This document shows positions 6,555-13,278 of a stretch of DNA of 13,278 bases, piece after piece (within the stretch, counting starts at the first letter, position 1; each line of letters starts with the position of its first letter). Position numbers and translations under genes: made by a program. Source of the DNA: Pelotomaculum sp. UBA4789. Lineage in GTDB: Bacteria; Bacillota; Desulfotomaculia; Desulfotomaculales; Pelotomaculaceae. The notes beneath the pieces were generated by a model. That model did not search any database. It was not told the DNA's origin and worked only from the letters and a program-made list of their open reading frames with translations. The stretch covers positions 49,565 through 62,842 of the forward strand of contig DHGV01000049.1 in the NCBI GenBank assembly GCA_002402945.1. Reading direction: 5' to 3'.

Positions 6555-7037
6555 CTATGTTATTGTCTGTACAACAGGTGCGTTAGATGATCCTGCACTC
6601 CCATTCCCGAAGACAGCGGTATTATCCTGATTTTGCACATTTTCATTACCTGACCTGACATAATAACTGATGCCGTCTGTGGAATGATATAAGTAGTTGC
6701 TTGCTGCGCCCCAGGGGTCGGTCACGCTAAGGGTACCATCCTGGCCGGCAGTCCCGTCAGCCGGTGTTGCTGTTACAATTAGTCCGGCGTTTAACATTTT
6801 GGCTTTCAACCCATCAAGCGTTGAATCGGTGGGATAAGAGCCGTTTTCAGCGAAATAGGTATCCAGCGCCGCCTGCATTGTGCTGATCTGCGCTTTCGCC
6901 TTGGTCACTTTTGCATTTTCTATGTAGCCCAAGTAAAATTTTATCCCGCCCGCGATGAGCACAGCGATGATGATCAGGACTACCATCATCTCGACCATGG
7001 TAAATCCTTTTTCGCTGCGCAATAATCTTTTGATCAC
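6555..7037 (-). CDS. GspG-like type IV (pseudo)pilin
   Basis: A prepilin of about 160 residues. From the favoured GTG start (7037), which has GGAGG seven bases upstream, the leader is 11 residues (MIKRLLRSEKG). Cleavage after Gly11 exposes FTMVE with the conserved Glu5 of the mature protein, then a hydrophobic helix of about 20 residues (MMVVLIIIAVLIAGG). The middle, KAQISTMQAALDTYFAENGS, and the DPWG motif with ...YYVRSGNEN near the C-terminus match the GspG/major pseudopilin family. The usual C-terminal calcium-site DG/GG signature is not clear. An alternative GTG at 7067 overlaps the pilC stop but has a badly spaced ribosome site. It is the last gene of the pil operon and the only pilin in the window, so it is likely the main filament subunit. 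Confidence 0.9.
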   Translation of the reverse strand: MIKRLLRSEKGFTMVEMMVVLIIIAVLIAGGIKFYLGYIENAKVTKAKAQISTMQAALDTYFAENGSYPTDSTLDGLKAKMLNAGLIVTATPADGTAGQDGTLSVTDPWGAASNYLYHSTDGISYYVRSGNENVQNQDNTAVFGNGSAGSSNAPVVQTIT

Positions 7038-7063
7038 TTTATCACCTCCTCCCTGCCGTTTTT

Positions 7064-8302
7064 TCACATCCCTCCAGCCGCCTCAGTACCAACCTGCATG
7101 ACATCGGCCATGCCGAACAGCGGCAGGTAGATGGAAAGAGCAATAAAGGCGACCATCAAGCCCATGAACGCGATCATAAGCGGTTCGATCACACTGGAGA
7201 GGCTGCTGTAAAGGCTTTCAACTTCTTCTTCGTAAAATACAGCCAGACGCTCTAACATACTGCTGATCCCGCCCGCTTCCTCACCTACGGTGATCATCTG
7301 CACAACCATGGGGGGAAAAAGGGCGCTTCTCCCAAGCGCAGAAGCCAGTTTCCCCCCCTCGCTGATGCTAATCCTGGCCTGCCTGATCTCTTTTGCCACC
7401 AGGCGGCTGCCGGACGTGTCTTCAACAATTTCCAGGGACTGTACCAGCGGCATGCCGCTCATTAGGAGAGTGGCAAGGGTACGGGTGAACCTGGCAATTA
7501 TCATCTGACGCGTCAGCTTCCCCAGCAAGGGCATCTTCAGGACCATCCGGGTTAAAACCATGCTGGAGTCGTTTTTGGCGCTGATACGCTTTAGCACCAG
7601 AAACACCGCTGCCGCTGCAAGCAGAAACTGGTACCAGTGCCCCGCCAGCATACTGCTGAGGCCGATGACGATCCTGGTCGGCAGAGGCAGTTCGGCGCCC
7701 ATGGCATCAAACACACCGGCAAAAACAGGGACAACAAAAACCATCAGGGCAGCTACAGAGACAAAAACCATCACTGCCACCAGCAGTGGGTAGGTCATTG
7801 CTGATTTGATCTTTTCCCTTGTGCGGTGCTCCTTTTCGAACTGTGTTGTCAAGTATGCCATAACCTGATCCAGATTGCCGCTAGCCTCACCTGCCGCAAC
7901 CAGGTTAATAAAAATTTCTGGCAGGCTTACCCTATGCGCACTGAAGGCTTTGCTCAGGCCCGTTCCTTTTTCTATGCAGACCATTACTTCCTGCAGTATT
8001 TTTGACAGACGTTTATTCTCTGTTTGCGTTTTGAGCGTACCGAGACATCTGAGAAGCGGTATCCCTGCCTCTAACATAGCGGAAAACTGGCGGCATAAAA
8101 CCGCCATGCTCTTAATATCAATTTTAACGTCGATGATCTTTTTAACATTGAAATTGACGCTTCGATCAGGCTGGATATCAACAGCAAAACAGTTTTTCTC
8201 GCGTAAAAGTGCGGCTACACCACCTGGGCTGTCGCACCTGACCTTACCGCTGATCAATTTGCCAGACATATTCCTGGCCTTGTACCTGAAAATTTGAGGC
8301 AT
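7064..8302 (-). CDS. pilC: Type IV filament inner-membrane platform protein (PilC/GspF)
   Basis: A 412-residue PilC/GspF protein, the membrane platform that couples the PilB motor to pilin polymerisation. It has the two repeated GspF domains (about 65-195 and 268-395), each with the diagnostic pattern: AAGEASGNLDQVM around 136-148 and TVGEEAGGISSML in the second. Hydrophobic membrane segments lie near 172-195, 220-240 and at the C-terminus (LMIAFMGLMVAFIALSIYLPLF). The N-terminal MPQIFRYKARNMSGK is the usual family start. The ATG has a GGGGGT stretch upstream, a modest ribosome site. It follows pilB by 41 bases and precedes the pilin gene closely. Confidence 0.95.
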   Translation of the reverse strand: MPQIFRYKARNMSGKLISGKVRCDSPGGVAALLREKNCFAVDIQPDRSVNFNVKKIIDVKIDIKSMAVLCRQFSAMLEAGIPLLRCLGTLKTQTENKRLSKILQEVMVCIEKGTGLSKAFSAHRVSLPEIFINLVAAGEASGNLDQVMAYLTTQFEKEHRTREKIKSAMTYPLLVAVMVFVSVAALMVFVVPVFAGVFDAMGAELPLPTRIVIGLSSMLAGHWYQFLLAAAAVFLVLKRISAKNDSSMVLTRMVLKMPLLGKLTRQMIIARFTRTLATLLMSGMPLVQSLEIVEDTSGSRLVAKEIRQARISISEGGKLASALGRSALFPPMVVQMITVGEEAGGISSMLERLAVFYEEEVESLYSSLSSVIEPLMIAFMGLMVAFIALSIYLPLFGMADVMQVGTEAAGGM

Positions 8303-8343
8303 TTCAACTACCCCCGGCGCTTGATAGTTTTCCTGTTATTTTT

Positions 8344-10002
8344 TTATTCTCTGAAACAGGTCCGCATAATTTCCTTTACAGTGCTTAGCCCATTGACAGC
8401 CTTTTTAAGGCCGTCAGCTTTTAGGGTTGTCATCCCCTCGCGAACAGCCTCCGCCCTGATTTCTTCTGTCGAGGCATTTTTCAGAATAATGCTCTGAAGC
8501 GGCGGAGTCATTTTCATCACTTCGTATAGAGCAATACGGTCCTTGTACCCCGTAAAGCCGCATATCTCACAGCCCTTGCCGGAAAAAAGGATACTATCGT
8601 GGCCAAGGCCGGAAAAGACGGTTTCGCTGTTGTCCGGTATGTGTTTTTGTTTACAGTTTGCACAAATACGGCGCACCAGGCGCTGAGCGACAACACCCAT
8701 CACCGAGGATGCCACCATATAAGGGGCTATCCCCATATTGATCAGCCTGGTGACAGCACCCGGCGCGCTGTTAGTATGAATAGTTGAAAGTACAAGATGG
8801 CCGGTAACGGCAGCTTGTACGGCAATTTCTGCAGTCTGGGCATCTCTTATTTCGCCGATCATAATAACATCCGGATCCTGCCTCAGAACAGAACGCAGAA
8901 AATTAATGAATGTGATCCCCGCCTTATCATTTACCTGGGCCTGGTTTATCCCTTCCAGCACATATTCCACCGGATCTTCTATCGTCACAATGTTTTTTTC
9001 GATGTTATTTATCTCATTTAAAACTGTATAAAGTGTTGTTGTCTTGCCGCTCCCTGTCGGTCCTGTCACCAGCAGCAGGCCGTGCGGGGCCCTGACAAAG
9101 TCAAGAAAACGACTGAGGTTGCTGCCGGATAAACCCAGCTGTTTTAAGGTGTACTTCCTGGCGTTTCCTTTATTTAATATCCTAATGACAACTTTTTCAC
9201 CAAACATGGTAGGCATCGTGGAAATCCTCAGGTCAATGGCACAGCCGGGCAGTTTTAATGGAATCCTCCCATCCTGAGGGAGACGGCGCTCGGCAATATC
9301 GAGGTTGGACATAACTTTTATGCGTGAGACAATCGGGAAAATCATCCTGGGCGGCAGGTTCATTATTTCCGTTAGAAAACCGTCAATCCGGTAGCGGATG
9401 CGGATCGCATGTTCAAAAGGCTCAATGTGAATATCGCTGGCCTCTTCATCTATGGCCCGGGTGATGATCGAGTTGACCAGCCTGATCACCGGCGCCTCAT
9501 CAATGAAAACATTTTTTACTATTTCATCCCCTTCGCCGGCTTCTGGTTCTATCCCCAGATCCTGCATCGCCATTACGACTTCAGGTGTGCCAAAGTGCTT
9601 CTCAATGAGCAGGTTTATTTCTTTTTCAGCGGTCGCCAGAGGCTCTATATCATAACCGGTGAACAGCCTTAGATCGTCAATAGCCAAAATATTAAATGGT
9701 TCTGTCATAGCTACGTATAAACGATTTTCTGCAATTCTGACAGGAAACATCCTGTGCTTTCGCATTAAATGCTCCGGGATGGCGCTGAGAATACTTTTAT
9801 CGATACTGTTTGCCGCCGCTGTCTCGCTGCAGCCCAATACCGCAGCCAGAACCTCCTCGGTGATTATTTCCATCTCCACCAGAATACCGCCCAGAAGCCC
9901 GCCTTCCTTTGACTGCGCAATCAATGCTTCAGCCAGTTGCTTCCTGGTTATGTGTCCTTGATCAAGGAGCCTGTCACCCAACATTTGTTTCTTGCTGCTC
10001 AC
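8344..10002 (-). CDS. pilB: Type IV filament assembly ATPase (PilB/GspE)
   Basis: About 552 residues from the GTG at 10002 (GAGGT nine bases upstream). The open frame runs 90 codons further up, but that part is antisense-like sequence crossing the pilD end and is not counted. Domains: an MshEN/GspE N-terminal domain (1 to ~140), then the AAA-type motor. Walker A is GPTGSGKT (314-321), the Asp box lies around SDIHIEPFE (189-197), Walker B is DPDVIMIGEIRD (376-387), and the His box is LSTIHTNSAPG (405-415). Four cysteines (447, 450, 478, 481) form the zinc-binding motif typical of extension ATPases. It powers filament extension from the cytoplasm; no PilT retraction ATPase is seen in the window. 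Confidence 0.95.
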   Translation of the reverse strand: MSSKKQMLGDRLLDQGHITRKQLAEALIAQSKEGGLLGGILVEMEIITEEVLAAVLGCSETAAANSIDKSILSAIPEHLMRKHRMFPVRIAENRLYVAMTEPFNILAIDDLRLFTGYDIEPLATAEKEINLLIEKHFGTPEVVMAMQDLGIEPEAGEGDEIVKNVFIDEAPVIRLVNSIITRAIDEEASDIHIEPFEHAIRIRYRIDGFLTEIMNLPPRMIFPIVSRIKVMSNLDIAERRLPQDGRIPLKLPGCAIDLRISTMPTMFGEKVVIRILNKGNARKYTLKQLGLSGSNLSRFLDFVRAPHGLLLVTGPTGSGKTTTLYTVLNEINNIEKNIVTIEDPVEYVLEGINQAQVNDKAGITFINFLRSVLRQDPDVIMIGEIRDAQTAEIAVQAAVTGHLVLSTIHTNSAPGAVTRLINMGIAPYMVASSVMGVVAQRLVRRICANCKQKHIPDNSETVFSGLGHDSILFSGKGCEICGFTGYKDRIALYEVMKMTPPLQSIILKNASTEEIRAEAVREGMTTLKADGLKKAVNGLSTVKEIMRTCFRE

Positions 10003-10064
10003 AAGCCTAACCTCACCAAATTTAATTAATTCAAAGCTGGAAGATGTTTTTTTCGCGAGTTTTA

Positions 10065-10844
10065 TTATGTAAATAAAGCAGTGCAGAAGTACCAGTACAT
10101 AATATCGCTGCCGCTGTGAAGCATCAGCAATGTCCCTGCAGATAAAAAGGGGGAAAAAGGAATTGCATCCTTCCTGCTTTTCACCCTGATCAAAACCAGC
10201 GCTAACCCGCACAGGCCCGCGAGCAGGCACCCCAGTATTACAGCAAATAAGCCGCTTGGCCAACCGAGGCACAGCCCGATTACGGCAGCAAGCTTGATAT
10301 CTCCGCCGCCCATGCCGCCATGGCTGATCAAGGCCAGGGCCAGCAGAAACAATGCAGACAAGACAGAACCTGCCAGGGCTGATTCTATGGCAGGGTCATG
10401 GCATAAAATGACAAGAACTGCCCCGCCGGACAGGGCAAATATTATGATCTTGTCTGGTATAATATAATGTTTCAAGTCAATACATGAAATCACTAACAGC
10501 ACTGAAATCAAAAATAGTGCTTTTATCAGCATGGTTGATAAGCCGAAGCGCAGGTATGCTGCCGTAAAGATAAGCCCGGTAAGGAGCTCAATGAAAGGCT
10601 GCATCGGGCTGATAATAATGCCGCAATAACGACACCGCGCTTTCAGCCAGAGATAATTTAACAGCGGAACCAGATCCCTGGCTTTTATCCTGTTCCTGCA
10701 GCATGGACAGCGGGAATATGGAAATAAGATTGACTCGCCTCTGGGTATGCGGTATATGCACACATTAAAAAAACTTCCCCAAACAAGTCCAATTAAAAAA
10801 ACAAGATAAGGGAGCATACTTAAACTCATCTTTTTGTTTACCAT
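10065..10844 (-). CDS. pilD: Prepilin peptidase / N-methyltransferase (PilD family)
   Basis: A bifunctional membrane aspartyl protease of about 259 residues that trims and N-methylates prepilins. The N-terminal GSFFNVCIYRIPRGES is the family signature. A cytoplasmic zinc motif has Cys46/Cys49 (CPCC) and Cys71/Cys74 (CRYC). Catalytic aspartates are Asp123 in CIDLKHYIIPD and Asp182 in GGGDIKL. Six to eight hydrophobic helices are visible. The start is uncertain: ATG at 10844 is used here, a TTG at 10853 is also in frame, and neither has a strong ribosome site. It is the first gene of the pil operon, 62 bases before pilB, and would process the pilin at the operon's end. Confidence 0.93.
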   Translation of the reverse strand: MVNKKMSLSMLPYLVFLIGLVWGSFFNVCIYRIPRGESILFPYSRCPCCRNRIKARDLVPLLNYLWLKARCRYCGIIISPMQPFIELLTGLIFTAAYLRFGLSTMLIKALFLISVLLVISCIDLKHYIIPDKIIIFALSGGAVLVILCHDPAIESALAGSVLSALFLLALALISHGGMGGGDIKLAAVIGLCLGWPSGLFAVILGCLLAGLCGLALVLIRVKSRKDAIPFSPFLSAGTLLMLHSGSDIMYWYFCTALFT

Positions 10845-10911
10845 GCTTTGCAATAGATTATTTTATTCATTAATTAAAAGTTTACTTATTTTATAATATA
10901 TGTATAATTTG

Positions 10912-10920
10912 ATTATAACA
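10912..10920 (-). promoter_or_regulatory. Candidate extended -10 promoter for the pil operon
   Basis: Minus-strand TGTTATAAT (TG-N-TATAAT) lies about 65 bases upstream of the pilD start, in an AT-rich intergenic region (10845-11038). No good -35 box is found at 16-18 bases, which fits an extended -10 type. A separate TTGACA further upstream (around 11008) has no matching -10. Nothing else is recognised in this gap. Confidence 0.4.
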
Positions 10921-11038
10921 TTTTTTAGTTGAAAAATATGTCGTATTATGAAAAATATGTAATCTATTGTGAAAAAAAATATTGTGCTTTTTGATACAAT
11001 AATTTTATGTCAAAGCAGGAAATGGGCCTCCGGACAAA

Positions 11039-11410
11039 TTAATATCCCGCCAACTTGTTATATATTTTATTTTTGTAAGCCCCCAGGGCAAAATTCAATG
11101 CCCTTTTTTCCATTAAAATATCGAACCTAAGCATTTTGTAGGTTAGCTTTTTTTGCAGTGTGCCTTTATCACTTTCTTCGTGGCAGCTGTCAACCAGTTT
11201 TTGCAGAGAGACTATTTCTTTTTTTAACTCCAGCTCTTCAGGCAGTACCCCGGCGTTTTTGAGTATAGAGTATCCAGCCCGCAGCTCCTCTGGGATATGC
11301 GCCATGTCATCCAGATTTAAGGGTTTTCCTTTGTTGGGCAGGTTGTCAAATTCACCGTTCAGCATAGCCTCACGTATTTTGCCCTCAGCAATTGATGCAA
11401 ATATATCCAT
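11039..11410 (-). CDS. DUF1992 / DnaJ-homologue subfamily C28-like protein
   Basis: About 123 residues, soluble and charged. The start MDIFASIAEGKIREAM, then FDNLPNKGKPL (21-31) and AGYSILKNAG (46-55), are the hallmark motifs of the DUF1992 family. This family forms the conserved part of DnaJ-C28 proteins in eukaryotes and is a stand-alone small protein in bacteria; its function is not established. There is no J domain here. ATG at 11410 is chosen because family members begin at this point. The frame extends to a TTG at 11431, but without a ribosome site there; the GGGAGG before the ATG is unusually close. A TATAAT at 11443-11448 may be its -10 box. It is probably a single-gene unit. Confidence 0.85.
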   Translation of the reverse strand: MDIFASIAEGKIREAMLNGEFDNLPNKGKPLNLDDMAHIPEELRAGYSILKNAGVLPEELELKKEIVSLQKLVDSCHEESDKGTLQKKLTYKMLRFDILMEKRALNFALGAYKNKIYNKLAGY

Positions 11411-11477
11411 GCCTCCCGCCTCGCTCTGCAAAATTGTTTTTCATTATAATTTTAACATATGGCCCATTTTGATAATA

Positions 11478-11819
11478 TTATTTTTTTAAAATCCACACAC
11501 CTGCCGCTATCAACCCAAAACCAGCTACAGCCCTGCCCAGAGGTACCTTTTCACCAACCAGAAAAACAGAAAAGGCTACAATGAACATATAATAGATAAA
11601 AGACTGGGCCGCAGCCAGCAGCGGCAGGTTTTTCAACACCGCATTGCCGCGGATAAAAGCTGTGGCAAGCGCAACATTGGCAGCCAAAATCAAGGGCAGC
11701 ATCATGAGGTTGTATCGCAAAACCTGGCCAAACTCCGGCTGGATATACCTGATCTGCCAAGAAATCATAAAGGACAGCGCCGCGGAGCCAAAAACCAGCA
11801 AAGCAAATATTAATGCCAT
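11478..11819 (-). CDS. Small four-helix membrane protein, DMT/EamA-like
   Basis: About 113 residues, almost entirely hydrophobic, with four predicted membrane helices. The C-terminal VGEKVPLGRAVAGFGLIAAGVWILKK resembles the last helices of EamA/drug-metabolite transporters, where GE precedes the final helix. The conserved membrane glutamate of SMR (EmrE) pumps in helix 1 is absent, so drug efflux cannot be inferred. It may act as a half-size DMT-type transporter needing dimerisation. ATG at 11819 is chosen, eight bases after AAGGGGG; a GTG at 11825 is also in frame. It lies 37 bases after comEC in the same direction and could share its transcript. Confidence 0.75.
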   Translation of the reverse strand: MALIFALLVFGSAALSFMISWQIRYIQPEFGQVLRYNLMMLPLILAANVALATAFIRGNAVLKNLPLLAAAQSFIYYMFIVAFSVFLVGEKVPLGRAVAGFGLIAAGVWILKK

Positions 11820-11856
11820 TAGCACAACCCCCTTAACAGTATATATGTATATATAC

Positions 11857-13278
11857 TTACCTGCTTTCCTTTCCCCTGCAGATTTCTAAATTATTCCCGT
11901 CTGTCTGCACAATAACCGCGCCGTCCAGGTCGGTACGGTAAACTTGTGTCCCGGAAAGATTTAACATGTCCAGCGTGTCATAAGCAGGGTGACCAAATGT
12001 ATTGCGGGCGCCAACTGAGATAACCGCCGCTTCGGCATCAACCTGCTCGAGCAGTTCCGGAAGCAGGAAACGGCTGCCATGATGCGGCACTTTCAAAATA
12101 TCAGCCTGCAGATCACACTTTTCTCTGATTAAATCTCTCTGCTCCTCAATTTCCGCGTCACCTGTAAAGATAAATGACCTTTGGCCATATGTAACCTTAA
12201 CTACCAGGGAGTTGTTGTTCGTATCAGATCCAGACTCGCCGGCCTTAATTTCTACGGGTGACAGGACTTCAATTTTTAAATCACTATCAAGCCTGATCAC
12301 ATCACCGGCGGCGGCGGCAGATACCGGAATGCCCCGCGCCGCCATTCCGTTCACCAGTTTTGTGTAAGCGGGATCAACGCCCTCTTCTATGTTGCTCCCA
12401 GCTGCGCTCACTGTTTCAGCCATCTCCTCACCAGTATTTTCCTCGTCAATGTTTTCTTCACCCAAACATGAAACCAGCGCCAATGACACAGGGAATCTTT
12501 TTATCAGCGAAACAGCCCCCCCGCAATGATCTTCGTGGGGATGAGTCAATACTAAAACTTCAATACGCTGCACACCATTTTTCCTGAGATATGGTTCTAA
12601 CACCTGGTCCCCGGTACCGGCGCCGGTAGTCAATTCATCTGTTCTGCCGCCGGTGTCAATCAGCATGTTCTTTCCGCCGGGAGACTGTACCAGGATACTG
12701 TCACCCTGCCCGACATCAATGAAATGGACCTTCAGCAAATGATCGCTTTTCCAGGGCCACCAGACTAAAACCACAGCCGCTGCCAGGAAGACAGCGGCAA
12801 AAACCCATTTTTTTAAATGACGCATAACTTCAGGAGCGCAGCGTCCTGAACACAACCAGGCGACAGCAAGCAGACCGCCATACCAGGCAGCAGCCAGAAA
12901 TACGGGGGGTGTAGAAAGGTAAAAAACAGCTCCTGGCAGACTTTGGAAGAAACCAACCGCTGCCATGAACATATCCAGAATTATTCCGGTACCCACATTT
13001 ACCAGAGCGGCCAGGGGGAGCCAAAGCAGACCCAAGAGAGAGGCAGACAATCCGAAAAACATGATCAAGCCGCTCAGAGGCGCTGCCAAAAGGTTGGCAG
13101 GTATTGATACAAGCGGTAAAAGGTTATAATACCAGGCCACCAGCGGTACGGTAGCCAACTGCGCAGCGAACGGAATAGCAAGCGCCTGAGCTGCCAGGCG
13201 ACCGGCATTAAAAGGCAAATCCTTTAAGAACAACAAAAAGGCTGCAGAAAGTAATGGGCTTAGGTATAATATCCCCCA
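11857..13278 (-). CDS. comEC: ComEC DNA-uptake channel protein, partial (N-terminus beyond window)
   Basis: The frame stays open to the right edge, so only the C-terminal ~473 residues are present; an in-frame TTG at 13236 is not the true start. The visible part begins in the ComEC membrane competence domain (NLLAAPLSGLIMFFGL and several further helices). A metallo-beta-lactamase-like domain follows, opening with HFIDVGQGDSILVQ, then LIDTGG, the metal motif HPHEDH (12526-12543), FTGDAE, and VPHHGSR with ISVG and HP downstream. ComEC moves single-stranded DNA across the membrane during transformation, and the C-terminal domain is thought to be a nuclease. A negatively charged insert lies around 12373-12462. 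The small membrane protein follows by 37 bases. Confidence 0.95.
   Translation of the reverse strand, partial: WGILYLSPLLSAAFLLFLKDLPFNAGRLAAQALAIPFAAQLATVPLVAWYYNLLPLVSIPANLLAAPLSGLIMFFGLSASLLGLLWLPLAALVNVGTGIILDMFMAAVGFFQSLPGAVFYLSTPPVFLAAAWYGGLLAVAWLCSGRCAPEVMRHLKKWVFAAVFLAAAVVLVWWPWKSDHLLKVHFIDVGQGDSILVQSPGGKNMLIDTGGRTDELTTGAGTGDQVLEPYLRKNGVQRIEVLVLTHPHEDHCGGAVSLIKRFPVSLALVSCLGEENIDEENTGEEMAETVSAAGSNIEEGVDPAYTKLVNGMAARGIPVSAAAAGDVIRLDSDLKIEVLSPVEIKAGESGSDTNNNSLVVKVTYGQRSFIFTGDAEIEEQRDLIREKCDLQADILKVPHHGSRFLLPELLEQVDAEAAVISVGARNTFGHPAYDTLDMLNLSGTQVYRTDLDGAVIVQTDGNNLEICRGKESR

Noticed and set aside
7875..8297. 140-codon plus-strand open frame antisense to pilC
   Set aside because: The opposite strand encodes conserved PilC; no independent support.
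10003..10272. A 90-codon upstream extension of the pilB frame, overlapping pilD
   Set aside because: It overlaps the end of pilD in another phase, is not like any GspE N-terminus, and a GTG with ribosome site at 10002 gives the normal family start.
1..13278. CRISPR arrays, insertion sequences, tRNA or rRNA genes
   Set aside because: No regularly spaced repeats, transposase motifs with inverted ends, or tRNA/rRNA signatures were seen.

Overview
The window reads as chromosome from a low-to-mid GC Gram-positive (Firmicutes) bacterium, probably a clostridial lineage near the Peptococcaceae (Pelotomaculum/Desulfotomaculum type). This is inferred from AGGAGG-type ribosome sites, frequent GTG/TTG starts, sigma-A-like promoters, intrinsic terminators and the gene families present. 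Every convincing gene is on the minus strand, so transcription runs from high to low coordinates.

Layout from right to left: comEC (DNA-uptake channel, cut by the right edge), a small four-helix membrane protein, and a DUF1992 protein. Next is a compact type IV filament operon: prepilin peptidase (pilD), assembly ATPase (pilB), platform protein (pilC) and one GspG-like (pseudo)pilin, with a candidate promoter in front and a terminator behind. Then comes glnA (type I glutamine synthetase). Its leader of about 200 nt holds a promoter, two near-identical hexaloop hairpins, a third hairpin and a strong intrinsic terminator, the layout of a transcription-attenuation switch. Downstream lies an orphan CD-NTase/SMODS-type nucleotidyltransferase homologue whose DxD metal site appears lost. 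A housekeeping operon follows: trmK (tRNA m1A22 methyltransferase), a Nif3/YqfO-family protein and a coiled-coil zinc-ribbon protein, ending in a terminator. The leftmost ~930 bases are AT-rich in large part and hold no convincing gene, only possible coding debris.

Most of this is ordinary chromosomal content. The parts most worth a second look are the glnA leader (possible ANTAR-type antitermination), the Tyr-to-Phe change at the adenylylation position of GlnA, the degenerate CD-NTase homologue with no CBASS partner beside it, and the minimal single-pilin filament operon. The filament genes and comEC could cooperate in DNA uptake, but they are separate transcription units here and that link is inference. 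I found no tRNA, rRNA, CRISPR array or intact mobile element.
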